A stretch of DNA of 40,561 nt from Gnetum montanum (GCA_015680685.1 MNCI01027262.1:64001-104561), one strand, 5' to 3'. Shown: positions 12,890 to 25,095, counted from the stretch's first letter. Notes: generated from the sequence alone by a model not told the origin. Translations and numbers: made by a program.

Positions 12890-14035
12890 TTGGTAGTATA
12901 CATTAATAGGAGATAGATTGTGTCGCAAATCCTATGAAGGCATTTTGTTGATGTACGTTAGTAGCACAGAAGTTCAAACGATTGTAGAACAAGTCCGTGA
13001 AGGACTTTGTCGAGGGCACATAGTACCCAAAGCAATGGCAACAAAGGTTAGGTGCTTGGGCTACTACTGGCCACACATGGAGTACGATTGCTTCTTCAAG
13101 GTCAGGACATGTGATAGTTTCCAAAGGCATGGTAACCTAATACATGTGCCGCCTAACGAATTGCACACAACACAAATCACATGGCCATTCCAAAGATGGG
13201 GATTAGACATCATTGGATTGATAACACCACCATCTTCCACATGGAATAGCTTCATTATCACTACAACTAAATACTTCACAAAATGGGTGGAAGCTATTCC
13301 CCCTAGGAAGACCACTTCTAAGCATGTTTACACTTTCATACTAGAAAACATCATGATCTGCTTTGGTATTCTGATGACCATCATTGCTGACAATGGGCCA
13401 TAGTTTAGTAGTGTGGATACTAAAAGCTTCTGTGAAAGCTTGGGTATTAAACATGCATCTTTATCACCTTACTCCATAGAGAAATGGTCAAGTAGATGCT
13501 ACAAATAAAATTATCATGATGGTGCTCAAAAGGATACTAAATTAGAATAAGAGGTGATGGCATGAATAGTTAGTCTACACATTGTGGGCATACAGAACGA
13601 TACATCAAACACCTACAAGTAAAACTCCATATATTCTTGTATATGGATCTAAAGCTATTTAACCTTTGGAGTTACAGGTTCCCTCATTACGGATAGCTCT
13701 CTCAGGCCTCCTCGATGAAAGACAAAGTAATGAATTGTGCATTGCTAACCTTGACTCAATGGAAGAGGAATGTATGCGAATGCTTGATCAAATCGAGTGG
13801 TATCGAAAACAACAATGGTGACAACACCAACACAATCTACATAAGTGCCCAAAGAAGGAGACTTAGTCCTTAAGGTCATCCGTGAACACCCAGATAAATT
13901 CTCATCTAATTGGAAAGGGCCTTACGTAGTTACCAAGGCATACAATAATGGAGCATTCAAGCTTTCTGACATGGATGGGAATGAGTTCTCTAATCCCACA
14001 AATCACTTGTAAGTTAAATAGTACTATGTCTGATG
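12890..14035 (+). pseudogene. int: Element A integrase relic
   Basis: N-terminal zinc region reads REGLCRGHIVPKA, then GYYWPHMEYDC, then TCDSFQ; one His and the last Cys are lost. Core: WGLDIIG (first Asp), a 161-codon frame to 13,403, and IIADNGP (second Asp) ending at a TAG. The Glu region and the rest of the core are scrambled by frameshifts (13,440-13,700). The C-terminal part is recognisable at about 13,850-14,020 with EGDLVLKVI and FSSNWKGPYVV, the GPY/F module. Integrase would insert the cDNA into chromosomes; this copy is dead. Confidence 0.9.
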
Positions 14036-14039
14036 AACT

Positions 14040-14390
14040 TGAGATATGTAATGATCCTGGCATCATGACCTAAAACTGATACCATAGAACAGTTTTAGGG
14101 CTATGACTTGAAACTAGTACTAGAGTATCATGGTGTCATGACAATAAACTGACACCATAGAGCTCTATTAGGTATGACACTAAACTACCACATTTGTCAG
14201 CCATGACATAAAACTAGCATGTAGAATCCACTAAGACTATAAATTGGTTTGCCTCTTCATAGATTTCTACGACTATAAACTAGCACTATACCATCTGTTA
14301 CGATGCTAAACTAATGCCATCCAAAGGATTATGATGTTAAACTAACCCACAATAGTCTGCTAATACTATAAACTGGAAACATCATTGACA
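14040..14390 (+). repeat. Hairpin-TAAACT array, copy downstream of pol (element A)
   Basis: About ten units of 30-40 bp, each with TAAACT or AAAACTG preceded by short complementary arms. Clear units are at about 14,264-14,293 (ACGACTATAAACTAGC), 14,305-14,325 (CATC and GATG around TGTTAC), and 14,353-14,377 (TAGT and ACTA). The order and spacing match the reverse complement of 35,150-35,420 in element C, so the array is homologous and older than the split of A and C. Confidence 0.78.
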
Positions 14391-15440
14391 ACAAGGTAAT
14401 ACTTGAAAAGATATGTTGTTGTAATTGGATGTACGTGATCCACAAAGACTTGCTGCATAATATGTCTAATAAACCCTGATGAAGCTGATGTTGTTCATGA
14501 TTCTATCTACTTTGAAATTACACATGGTGGCTCCATATCCTTGGTTGTATTCAAGTTTGAAGTGCTTAGTTAACCAAATCATTTATGATTTTATTATCTT
14601 CTTGAAGTTATGTTTGTAGGATGACACACCTGAGGTGTTCATACATAGATGCACTTCATCATGATAACAAGGTATCACATTCTTCCTAACGCATGCAACT
14701 GGGTTAATAAATTCGTTCATAAGTACATTCTTGATCCCTGATACATTCCTTATTCCCCATCATGTTCCCCTTATCCTATTCAAGTGCACCCCCTGATATA
14801 TTCTACTCATCCCAAAGCTCTTGATACACTATTGCACATTGTGTTTCTCTAAGTAGTTGCAACGCAAAACATAGTACATGATACATGATACAAATGCAAG
14901 AGCATGACCATGAGTATAGCACTGAAAGCAATGCTCTTAAAAAAAAGAATAGAAAGATCAAAGAGAAAAATGCATGAAAGAGGTCTTCATGACCCCATTG
15001 ACATCATAGACCAAAGACCATTGGCTCTTCTCATACAAGCCCCAGGCGAGAAGGTAGTTGTCTTGGAAAAATAGTTACATTCATGTCTCAAATGATCATT
15101 TTGCACATCATCACGTGGCTTTGGTTGTTTACAACGGGCTCCCGTAAACACTCCACAAGAGTCCCATTTTTCCAAAGAACGCACCCCCTATGTCTTGGTT
15201 CTGAGTATTCTAAACAGTAACTACTGACGAGGACTAAAAATTATGGCTTGCTCATGTGAGAGAATTCCTCTCCCACAATTCCAATAGTAATTATAACCCT
15301 GGATCAACTTCTGATTCCCCCTGGTTACAACCAATCTCCTTGCATCTTAAACTACATTTCCTCAATCCCATGTACTTTTGAACATGGTGCAATGACATCT
15401 AGCCAAGGATTGATGGACAATGCTTGGTACTTGGTTAGTC
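14391..15440 (+). other. Element A 3' non-coding region
   Basis: No ORF of note. Alignable by eye to the reverse complement of 34,080-35,130 in element C. Shared landmarks are tttgtaggatgaca (14,613-14,626), a purine-rich tract (about 14,935-14,980) and cccatgtacttttgaaca (15,368-15,385). Confidence 0.75.
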
Positions 15441-15521
15441 GTGGTGTTCTATACTTCTTTGTCGATGTCTCTCAGGTGGATTCCTCCAAACGTCAACAAA
15501 GAGGGACCAATGAAACACCAC
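15441..15521 (+). other. Inverted repeat bracketing the PPT and LTR start (element A)
   Basis: GTGGTGTT at 15,441-15,448 is complementary to AACACCAC at 15,514-15,521, inside the LTR. A second, inner pairing joins CTTTGTCGATG (15,457-15,467) to CGTCAACAAAG (15,491-15,501). The PPT lies in the right arm. The same structure is present in element C with a longer outer stem. Confidence 0.7.
15498..15510 (+). other. Element A polypurine tract
   Basis: AAAGAGGGACCAA directly before the LTR start TGAAACACC. It is the plus-strand primer site. It matches AAAGAGGGGCCAA in element C, with one G-to-A change. Confidence 0.8.
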
Positions 15522-15599
15522 AAATTTCAACCTAACACCATGAAATAAGAACAAATTAGAGCCCCTTGAGCTTTTGGGAGGTAAAAATTTAACTAAAGA

Positions 15600-16310
15600 A
15601 TCAAACTCATGTAGAGTTTGTTAAGCTAGGCTTGGTCACGCTAGTTTTATCAAGCCAGGCTTACCCTCACTATGAGCAACTCCAACAACTTCATGATCAA
15701 GTCAAAGATGGTCCAATATGAGGGTACAATTCATATTCATAAGGCCACTATTGTTCACTTCAATTTTCAATATTTGGGAGTTTGAATTTTAGGCCAGATT
15801 GTACAAATTTTCTTTGTCACACTGAATTCATGCTTAGGTCATGTTTAGCTCATGCTGGCAATGTGAGTCCAGCGTGAACAAACTCTGAGAGCCTCAAAAT
15901 CAAGTCAAAAAGGTCTGACTTCAAAGGTGCAAGTCATTCTTAGATCCATTGATGATTACTTCAAGTCCTAGCCTCCAAAATTCCAAACTTCGAGTCCAAA
16001 ACCACAGAGGTTTTTTTACTCATGCTAAGATCACGCTCAGCTCACGCTGATAGCATGAGCCTAGCGTGAGCTACCAAAAGTGGCTTAATTCGAGGTAGAC
16101 CCAATCTCAATTTTCAACATGCAATTCACTCTCAAGGTCAACCATTGTCAAGCAATTTTTGCACTCAAAGAACAGGCTTCAAAGATCAAAAATTCATGTG
16201 AAATGTATCATTTTTATCTTGCTCATGCCTAGGTCATGCTCAAGTCATGCTAAGCTCACACTAACAATGTGAGTAGTATGAGTACTAATCACGCCTAGTC
16301 AAAAGCATAC
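15600..16310 (+). repeat. U3 repeats of about 200 bp with TCAYGCT triplets and palindromes (element A)
   Basis: Three related blocks at about 15,826-15,883, 16,018-16,075 and 16,222-16,300 each have several copies of TCATGCT or TCACGCT followed by an inverted copy. The clearest is a perfect 10-bp inverted repeat AGCTCACGCT (16,039-16,048) and AGCGTGAGCT (16,063-16,072). A related array without clear palindromes precedes them at about 15,610-15,670. Confidence 0.75.
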
Positions 16311-16747
16311 CAAACACACATTGAGGACATGCCAAGAAAAAATAAACTCACGTTGGAAGCTTTTTTGAAGAAGAAATGCCTCAAACAGCCACAAAACCAC
16401 TCACATCAGCACCCTACAACAGTGAATCCATTGATCGAGAAGTTCCAAGTGAACCGGAGTCAATTTCTCTTCTTGTACACTATCATTTTTATTGTAAATT
16501 TTCACCATTTGTGAGCTTGTCAAGCTCTTATGCTTCAACTTTTATTTGCGTCTATGGGTGTAAGCTTGCTTGCATAAGCTAATACACGCTATAAGATATA
16601 GTGCATCCGATCAAGAATGTAGTCTACCTACGCATGTCCAATTCACACGTAGCTATCCATCAAACACCTATCACATGATCCGTTTCCCTCTCATCTCTCA
16701 GCCATTGATCTCATTCATGAATTTTGCACTCAAGCCCATCCAAACCT

Positions 16748-16755
16748 TATAAATA
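16748..16755 (+). promoter_or_regulatory. TATA box in the element A 3' LTR
   Basis: TATAAATA, at the position matching 52-60 of the 5' LTR; about 520 bp before the LTR end. Confidence 0.7.
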
Positions 16756-17272
16756 CCCTATCCATTCACATAAATGGGGTTGGCAATTCTGGAAGTTGAG
16801 AGCTTTGGGAGCATCAACTAGCAACTTTGGACGCTTAGGCGCATGTGACTCCTAGCATCAAAGCACCTGTAAACACATCACTCCATGGCTTAGCGCTTGA
16901 CTTGCCATCCACACACGTGACTATGCTTTGACTGGTGCACATCCTTGTTAAGCAATACAATACAGTTCATTATTACCTTTCATTACATTGTTTTCTCTAT
17001 TTTTATCTATTTTACACTTTTGTATACGCCATTGTAATTACACTTTGTTTACATTTAGTATGTCATCAGTTATGATAACCCCAATGTAAGTCATAGCTTA
17101 TGCTCAAGGAAGTCCTTGGTTGATTTGTGTGCAGACCATCCAAGGCACTTTTCCTTCATTTTTCTTTTCCAGCTTTCCCTCACATGAAGGTAGGGTTAGT
17201 TGTGTCTCTCCAGTGATCTTTTAGCATTTGATGTTCCCTTCTAGCCTCATGCCAACGATCTAGGGTAGGACA

Positions 17273-19395
17273 ATGGTGAACATGTTCCCCCGTACTCTAG
17301 AGGGTAATAGTGATGCTAAAATGAGGTATGACTTGCAAAATGTCTTGGAGAGACAAGGTGTTGGACATAGTACCTATATGGATTTGGTTGCCTACAAGGG
17401 TACTGTTGCCTTGGTGGTGGCATTTCCCATGATTGTAGTTTCTACCACTATTGGTATTGTTCATAAGGTTGTGGAGGAGTTCCACTTGGATAGTAAGCTT
17501 ATTATTGTTGGTGGAACTAGCTTGGATTTCCTTTAGGATAAGCCAATTTTCTTGGTGCTTGCCTACGTGCTAGTCAAGAATTCAATGCATACATCCTAGA
17601 CTCTTATAAGTGTGAAACTATAGGACAACAACCCTTTGGACATTTTTATTGAAAAATGTCACAATTAGTTTCATCATCAAAGGTAGTTTTCACAACTTCC
17701 TCTATAGCTACAACTTTTCCCTTACCTCTTTGGTAGGCATGTTCAACTTCTTTTTTCCTCCTACAATTATGATCACTATTTTGCTCTTTGGATTCTTTAG
17801 AGATCTTCATAGCAGCTTGAAATTTTTCATCCAAAGAGTCCCATAATTTATCAACCTTTGCTGAAAATTAGAGATAGATTTTTGAATGGGTAAGGTTTTA
17901 ATATTCACCACTTAATTAAGTGGTGACTCCTCCTCACAAAATCATACCTCTCATTTTCTAATAGAAGGGTTCCTGTTATACTCTTCTACACTTTTCTTTT
18001 TTCATAGCTCATCCTCTTCTTTTGCTACTTGCTCAAGTAGCCTTTGGATCTAATGATCTCTCAATTTAGATAATTTCCCTTGGGCATACACCTCAAGAGT
18101 TCTTCTAGTTTCTACTCTGAGCTCATCTATGATCTGATGAAGTTATTCCCTCTAAGAATATCCATGGTTAGGGCATCGATGCAAGATTGAATAGTATTTT
18201 CCCATGGTAGCAACTAAGGGTTCATGTGTTTCTTATTTCCAACCTTGGATTTGCCTTCTTAGATTAGACACTCTAGAGTATGTCTAGTATTTATCATTAA
18301 ATAGCTCTAACATGGTGCTCCATCAATGAATGGATTCCTGCTCTAAGGACTAGTACCAACTTTCATCTTGATGACTATCCTAGAGAAGAGTTTGAGTTTC
18401 TGCTACTCATTTTCTATGTTCTGTAAGGCACAAGCATTATAGAAAGCTTGTAGATGTGTATATGGATTCTATTTGTATCCCTCCTCAAATCTTAGGATAT
18501 TATTCATGTCTAAACACTTAATCCTACTATCTTTCATATGCCTAGTTGAAATTCTAACTACCTCTACAATGTTGAGCATACTTTGAGTCACCAAGAAAGG
18601 TTCATCATCATTACTACATCGATGATGTCAATGATGGTTTTGGCCACCCCTTTAGTATTAGTGGCCTTCATGGTCATTTTTGTCTTGTTGATCACCTTTC
18701 TCACAATTATTTCAATGGTGGCTTCTATGACAACTACCAAATGAAAAGGAACATTTGTAATTGAATGAAGAGGATGAAGAAGAAGGTGGACCACCACTAC
18801 CATCATAATGTTCACCATTAATTTTTTTCTTATTACAACCACCATCCTTAAATACCTTGCTATTATGATGTTTGCCCAAGTCCCTACCTTGACTATCATA
18901 TTTTCTTGAACCTAATTTATGAATAGTGGATCACAAGTTTAGGGTCGCACTCTCATTACCAATAACAAGGGGTGGAGAATCTTCATGTTAAGAGCCTTCA
19001 AAGGGAGTATCCTCATTATCATCTTGATCCAGTAGGAACAAGGGATTAGTAAAATGTTTTTCCTTCATAGCCTCATGGTGCTTCTCCTAACATCAATCTC
19101 ACTTGCATTGTGTTTTAGTGGGATAGTAGTTTTAAGTGTCATAACCATTTACAACATATTCCTCGTGAAGATCTATGATGCTCAACATTTTGAGGGTTTG
19201 AAATAGCATCCCAGGCATATATCTATTAACGGGCAAGATGATGTTGCCCTCCATATCATGCCATTGTAGCTACTCATCATAATGTAGGATGAAGGTGAAG
19301 TTTAGTACATACTCATCTAGATGAGAATATATCGCTTTGCACGCTTGTGGGATTGGAAATTTGACATCTTCACACTTGTCGGAAGAAGAAGACAT
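17273..19395 (-). pseudogene. gag: E1 gag relic
   Basis: Starts at the ATG at 19,395, 115 bp after the PBS, with MSSSSDKCEDVKFPIP. Coding-like stretches include GNIILPVNRYMPGMLFQ, LRFEEGYK, then HLQAFYNACALQNIENE and KLKLFSRIVIKMK, which look like a gypsy-type capsid domain. A Lys/Glu-rich part follows (17,646-17,834). A Pro/Tyr-rich tail contains YYPSGTPPQPYEQYQ, then MPPPRQQYPC, cut off at 17,273 by element A. Stops and frame changes are frequent. The family is inferred from position and composition, not from a domain match. The plus-strand frame at 17,273-17,536 is its shadow. Confidence 0.65.
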
Positions 19396-19510
19396 TTTGC
19401 AAAACAAAATAAAATTATCTATGTAGAGCAGGAATGATATTGACCTTGAGGTTCATACAATGATATAAATAATATTCACTAATCCTAAATAGTGCACATT
19501 TTAACAAATA

Positions 19511-19532
19511 AATTCCTCAGCAATAGTACCAA
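19511..19532 (-). other. E1 primer-binding site
   Basis: On the minus strand TTGGTACTATTGCTGAGGA follows the LTR end CA. It looks like a C-to-T-decayed form of the common plant gypsy PBS beginning TTGGCGCCGTTGCC. Confidence 0.7.
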
Positions 19533-20405
19533 TGATGAGTGGTGAGGTACCCCTACATCCAACTATATGAATCACTTCACGCATGATCCAATCGAATTTT
19601 ATGGACTTTGTAGTTTTTGATGCACTAGTCTTCTAGGATGTGAATCTTGCTTTAAGGTTGTTCATTATCTTCCCAATCACACTTGTGTACACTACTATGG
19701 TTAAGTGTAATTGAGGTATCTAGTTTTTATCATGTTGTATTTTATGGTTTTAGTGCTTAAAGAAAAATAATGTGGCTAGACTAACTAATTTAATTTAACT
19801 AATTAACTAATGTCTAACTAGTCCTAACATGAGCATCTAGTCCCACTTTCCATACACATCCTAAACCCACATATCCATTGCTAGGTAACCAAGCACTATG
19901 CTACTAGGCATACCAAGCAATAACACTATTGGAATTATCAAGCGAATACATGTTATGCTCGAAGTGATCGTATGTATGTGTTTAAACTATCTTTCCTAAT
20001 TAATTCATTAACTTAATTACTAGAAAAATTTAATAAATAATTGAAAACATTAAATAAATAATTTAAAACATTAAATACATAAATAAAATATTTAATCTAT
20101 CCAAAGTTTTACAAGGTTTATCAAAAAGCTTGTCTTTATTGATGAACACACTATCATACTTAGGTACAAAAATGCTCAAATAAAGATTCATACACTCAAT
20201 GACTCCTATTGTGGGCACTCAGAAGGAAAATTCTAACACTCAAATGAACAAACTACAAGAGCTTCATTGCTAAAAAATCTCTATTTCCATAAATCTGGCT
20301 GGCGGATGTGTATTTATAGCCAAATATAGACACTACGTTGATGGGGCATCATTGACATATGATATGATGCATCGACGAGGCCCAGTTGACAAGGCCTCAT
20401 CAACA
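19533..20405 (-). repeat. E1 5' LTR
   Basis: About 873 bp, TGTTG...CA on the minus strand. It carries a TATA box (rc of tatttata, 20,311-20,318) and aligns throughout with E2 (31,522-32,373) at roughly 65-70% by eye. The 33 bp between it and element B (20,406-20,438) show no feature. Confidence 0.75.
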
Positions 20406-20438
20406 CAACCAACCAAACTACAACTCATTAGTGATTAA

Positions 20439-21049
20439 TGTGTGCCTCTTTGGATCCAAACTAATAAATTGTTAGAAAAATAAGAATAGTAATCTTCTTT
20501 TTTCAATGTATGTATGTAATGCATATCAATGTGCATGTTGTTATGATATAATTGCTAATTATAACTTGATTCCCAAACATTAGGGGGGGGGGGGGGGGGG
20601 GGNAGATAGGTTGTCAACAAATTCAATAGAGATACTATTTCCAAGATAGATTATAATAGATGATTATGATAGCAAAAGTCACAAAGACATTTTTTTGTAA
20701 TTGAAAGTTAGCTAGTTTGAATAAGAAAACTGCACATCCAAAAGTGGATAAAACATATATATCATTGTTGAACAAAGCTAAATAAGGAAAAAAATTCTAA
20801 AATTATCCTCATAGACAAATCCTTATATGAATAGGTAGATGATGTGACCCACACACAAATACCGAGCATGATAAAAAACTACCTCATAAATCACACTAAG
20901 GGATATATTATTGTTGACTTAATATGTGTAATACTAATAACAATGATTATTAAAAATTAACTATTAAAAAAGGTTAAGTAAAGATGTACCGTTTATCACT
21001 AGCCATAAGAATTGATATACTCCAAGAATTGGTGATTGAAAAATAATGA
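20439..21049 (-). repeat. Element B 3' LTR
   Basis: Direct repeat of 30,934-31,514 that ends cacaCA on the minus strand. The start is less certain: TCATTATTTT here against TGATTCATC in the partner. It contains a 20-G run plus an N (20,583-20,603) that replaces an A-rich stretch of the partner. The sequence before its start (aggGCCAAG on the minus strand) is only weakly purine-rich, so the PPT is poorly defined. Confidence 0.82.
20583..20603. repeat. Poly-G tract with ambiguous base
   Basis: Twenty consecutive G followed by the only N in the window. The other LTR copy has A/T-rich sequence here. Either a tract expansion or a sequencing artefact. Confidence 0.9.
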
Positions 21050-22440
21050 GACTTGGCCCTAAAGGTCAAAAGCTTATGAGTCATGGCCTCAATGCATAGC
21101 ATAGAAATGTTGAGATCAATATTTAGCCTCCAAACTTGAGTTGCATGTAAATGCAATGATACCTAAACCAATAGAAATTTCAAAAGTACAATAAAAATAA
21201 AGGATTGAAATGATTAAAAAAAATCATCACATAAATTGAGATTTACCAAAATACCATAATGTTTAAATCATGATTAAAATAATCTCATAATCAAAAGAGT
21301 ACTAAACATGGGCCACCCTTTCACACCATCCTATTTTAGTTAAAATTTGATACTTCAACTTTACTAAATATAATTTGAACTACATGCACACATACACATA
21401 TTATAATTTACCATTAATACTTCATTCCTAATTATTTTAGAGGTAAAAGTCATTAGTATAGAGGACACCTTTGAGAATGAGATTTATACTAAACTTCATG
21501 AAGAGGACATCCTTCTTTTAAATCATGGCTAGTAACAACTTTTGGAATTTTTCTTCTTAGGTTTTTTTTCAATATTAAAGGAAAATGAAAAAGGTGTAAT
21601 AAAAATGATATTTTAAAATGAGATAAATAGTGGAAAACTAGGAAAAGGTATGAGAAGATACTTTTCTTTTTTTCTTTTATGTTTAATAAACTAGATGAAA
21701 AGGGATGAAAGTCTACAATGAGTATTGTTGTTGAATCCCATCATACCTAAGAAGTTATCATACTACCAATGAACATGGTTCTCCTTCTTTTTTTATAGGA
21801 AAAATTTGTTCATGATGCACTTCATTATTAAGGTAGGAATTCCAACACCAGTCTAGCTGATTAACTGCACTACCAATGAACAAGGTTCTTTCGAAAACAT
21901 TGCCCATGGTGTAGTTCAACCCTTCTTCATGTGCCTTTAATTATGAACTATGTGGTATCATAGTAGGTTTCATGGGTGGCTAAGTGTTCTTAAGTGAAAA
22001 GGAACTTACTTCATCCTATTGCTCACAAGATAACCATGGATCATCACACATGAGGGGTAGGGCTTATGAGAAGGATAAGAAAAAAGATTTTCTAAAGCCA
22101 CCAAATGATTGTGGCTAAGCATTCTCCAACCTCACATGTCTTGTATTCACACAAAATTGATAATAACATGATGAGTTATCATAAAGCACATTCTCCCTAA
22201 TTCAACATGATACTAAAATCAATACCTTGAAAAATATTGGGAAGAAATATATAAATATAACATATAAAGAAGATTTTTAAGTAGTAGTAATATGATATAA
22301 TATGAGTGATATATAAAATATTTTACTATTATTATCATTGAATTATGTTATGATGACCCAATGCCAAGTGTCCATTAGCAATACCTGAGTAAAAATTCCT
22401 TAAATGAAATGCATTCAAATTTCTATATTTTTTGTTTCCT
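21050..22440 (-). other. Element B 3' non-coding region
   Basis: AT-rich sequence between the integrase end and the 3' LTR. I find no protein motif on either strand and no repeat array like those of A and C. Confidence 0.6.
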
Positions 22441-23700
22441 TGTAAATCAGCAACTTTGGAAACATTAGGGAAAATAACATTTGCAAGTTGATATGGACTC
22501 TACCACATAGGAGAAAACTTATTTTGCAAACTTGTTTGACTAGATGCTCTATCTTTCTTAAGGACTAGATCACCTACTTAGAAACATGTAGCTGCATATT
22601 TCTTATTAAACCATATTTTAACAATTTTTTAATGATTAAACAAGTTTAAAACCACTTTAACCCTTTTAAATTCTAAATTCTAATGTGATATGTATGTGAA
22701 ATTAAAAATTCATTAGTTGATAAATACTATAAGTAAAACTAATATGTGGAAATCTAGAAATTTATTGGTAAAAATGCTTCTTATCTATATACTAAAAAAT
22801 ATAGTGTAGTTTTGATTAATTCTTTATAATGAATAATATTGGCCCATACTACCCATTTTAATTTTTCATGCCATGTTCATGGATTTTGAATTATCATCTT
22901 CTTAATTCTATTTAATGTAATTCTATTAAATGACTCCACTAAATCATTTTCTTGGGAATAAAATTTAATGCTAGCTTTGATAATAATACTATGTTCCCTA
23001 GTTCAATTTGTACACTCTATGGATATGAAGGTAGGCCCATTATCAAATACTAAAGCATAAGGATATCCATATCTAGAAATTATATCATTTTCTAAAAATT
23101 GAATAACTTCATGAGATGTTGCAATTTTAGTTACTTTATCTTCTAGATAATTTGTGCAATAATCAATTCCCATTAAGATAAACTTATGTTGATATGTTGA
23201 TAATAGATTAATCACTTCCATAAAATCTAAAGCCCATTCTATGAATGGTCTAGATTCCATTATAGGTTGTAAAGGACCTAGACTTTTGAAATCATTCCCT
23301 TTAAACATTTGACATTGTACGCAAGTTTTAACTAAGTTGTAAATGTTATTAAGCATAGTATGACAATAGTAACTTGCTCTTATAATTTTATGTACTAACA
23401 AGTGATATCCTACATGTCCTTCTTTAGGCAGTCATCTTAATGTCACATTAGCTTGTTCTCAATCTAAATATTTAAGATATATTACTTGGGAATGTTTACT
23501 AAACAACTCACTACTAATTAAAGTAAATTTTGAATATTTAGATAATGAAAGTTTTCTTTTATATCTAGGTAAGTCTAAAGGATAATAATGAAAGGTTAAA
23601 TAAAAGTTAATATCTCCATAGCATGGATCACGTAATTAGTTACAAACAAATGGGATATCATTCTCCTCCTTAATAGATAGTATGTGAAGCGATATAAACT
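22440..23700 (-). pseudogene. int: Element B integrase relic
   Basis: Reads right to left. The N-terminal part has YGDINFYL, then EGHVGYH (two zinc His) and TCVQCQ (two zinc Cys). A 132-codon open frame (23,003-23,401) carries WALDFMEVI with the first catalytic Asp and VFDNGPTFIS with the second. The catalytic Glu is visible as LVESFNR at about 22,936. It continues with KLKWVVWANIIHYK and a C-terminal FSPMW-SPYQLA GPY-like module to about 22,445. All three DDE residues survive although stops interrupt the chain. Confidence 0.88.
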
Positions 23701-23839
23701 CTTCATCTTTACATGAATCATGTTTTTCTGAAGTTGAGGCTTTGGCTATTAGCTTGGAAAGATTTGTTCCTCTAATTAACTTAGCTACTTTTCATTGAAT
23801 ATCAAAATCTTATAATTTCATAATACATTTAGCATTTTT

Positions 23840-24240
23840 TTCATTAGGATCTTGTAATTTAGCTAATGAAATAGTAGTTGAATCAGGAATAATAATAAAA
23901 ACTTTGGCATTCAGGAAATAGTCACAAATTTATTTAGAGCTTTAGTGATATCATACAATTATTTCTCTAGGGGTGAATATTTTAATTTGACATCTTTTAA
24001 AGGTGTAGACATGAAAGCTATAGGTCTTCACCTTGATTAATGATAGCTTAGATTAAGAAAGTGGTGACAATAACATTACCAAAAAGTATATAAAATGAAA
24101 TATGTTCATACCAAGGGGATGCTAAAATAGAAGCATCTATAATGAATTCTTTAATGGTAAGTAAAACATTTTCCCTTTCTTCTATCTAATGCATATTACT
24201 ATCTTTCTTAAGTATCTCATTTAATGGTCTCACTAATTCA
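23840..24240 (-). pseudogene. Element B gypsy-type RNase H relic
   Basis: Directly after RT: FIIDASILASPWYEHISFYI, with the catalytic Asp in IDAS. After a frame change come PIAFMSTPLKDVKLKYSPLEK and LYDITKALNKFVTIS. The His/Asp end region is blurred. A tether-like stretch then leads to integrase, with no room for a second RNase H between them. Confidence 0.78.
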
Positions 24241-24269
24241 ACATAAACAAGGATAACTCATCGAAAACA

Positions 24270-25095
24270 ATAAATTTTTCCTAGGAAGGCCCTTAAATCA
24301 ATCTTATAAAATGGATAGGGTACCTCTAAAATAGCATTTACTTGCTCAAGATCAATCATAATTCATTCTTTAGTAACTATGTGACCAAGAAATTTACCAC
24401 TTTGAACACCAAAAATAGATTTCCTAACATTCAAAGTTACACCAAATCATCTACACCTTATGAAAATGTTTCTAAGGTTTCTTAGGTGAGTATCCTAGTC
24501 TTAAGAGATAATGGTTAAATCATCTAGATAAGTAATAATACATTTCTTTATCAATCCTTCATAGGTTTTATCCATTTCCCTTTGGAAGGTAGAACCAATG
24601 TTTATAAGACTGAAGGGCATCTTAGCAAATTGAAACGTTTCCTAGTATGTTATATAGATAGTATTATATTGGTCCTTATTACTTACTATAATTTGATTAT
24701 ATCCTAAAAATATATTTAAAAATGAATACATTTTTGCATAATTCATTATTTGCAAAAGCTCTTCCATAAGAGGAAGTTCATAATTATCCTTAATACAAAA
24801 GGTGTTAAGGTTATGAAAATTAATACATAATCATAATTCACCTATTCATTTTCTAACTAGCACTAAATTTGATATTCAAATTGAATGCCTCACATGTTGA
24901 ATAATTTTGGATTCTAAAAGTTTATCAATTTATACCTTCATCTAAGTTTCAATCTTGGGGTTAACTAGTCTAAGGATTTGTCTGAATGGTTTTGTTTCAA
25001 GTTTAAAAGGTATAGTATGCATCATCACAAAAAGGTTAAAATTTTTAAGATCCTCATAAGTCCAATCCAATACATCATTAAATTCATGTAATAAA
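24270..25095 (-). pseudogene. pol: Element B reverse transcriptase relic
   Basis: Pre-RT motif DVLDWTYEDLKNF (about 25,050-25,090). Then KLLESKIIQHVRHS, LWLCINFHNLN, YSFLNIFLGYNQI (first catalytic Asp replaced by Asn), FAKMPFSLINIGSTFQ, ITYLDDLTII (YxDD box, about 24,515), KSIFGVQSGKFLGHIV and LRAFLGKIYCFR. Stops occur every 20-60 codons. Clearly gypsy type; the YLDD box is intact while the first Asp is lost. Confidence 0.9.

Larger units (their letters stand above)
1..17272 (+). mobile_element. Element A: degenerate TAT-like Ty3/gypsy LTR retrotransposon, inserted in E1
   Basis: Long LTR retrotransposon on the plus strand. Its 5' LTR is cut by the window edge. In order it holds: partial 5' LTR, PBS, leader with tandem repeats, gag-protease relic, hairpin array, a 5-kb insert with an antisense gene relic, RT, RNase H, second plant-type RNase H, integrase, second hairpin array, 3' non-coding region, PPT and 3' LTR. 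The order RT, RNase H, second RNase H, integrase is the known arrangement of the plant TAT lineage. All coding parts carry stops and frameshifts. The two LTR segments look roughly 88% identical by eye. The right boundary splits an E1 gag frame, so A inserted into E1. The target duplication cannot be checked because the left end is outside; the five bases after the 3' LTR are atggt. Confidence 0.92.
15511..17272 (+). repeat. Element A 3' LTR
   Basis: Starts TGAAACACC after the PPT and ends in CA at 17,271-17,272, about 1,762 bp. The end is set by alignment with the 5' LTR end at 576. A TATA box lies at 16,748-16,755. The U3 is long and carries repeats spaced about 200 bp apart (separate entry). 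The next five bases, atggt, would be the target duplication. Confidence 0.85.
17273..20405 (-). mobile_element. E1: 5' part of a Ty3/gypsy-like element, split by A
   Basis: Minus-strand 5' LTR, PBS and gag relic. Its gag frame runs to the edge of the A 3' LTR, so the remainder should lie left of A, outside the window. E2 (31,522-32,412) is a diverged relative in the opposite orientation. Confidence 0.75.

Noticed and set aside
17273-17536. 87-codon plus-strand frame starting MVNMFPRTLEG
   Set aside because: Opposite strand of the E1 gag Pro/Tyr-rich region; starts exactly at the element A border and matches nothing I recognise.
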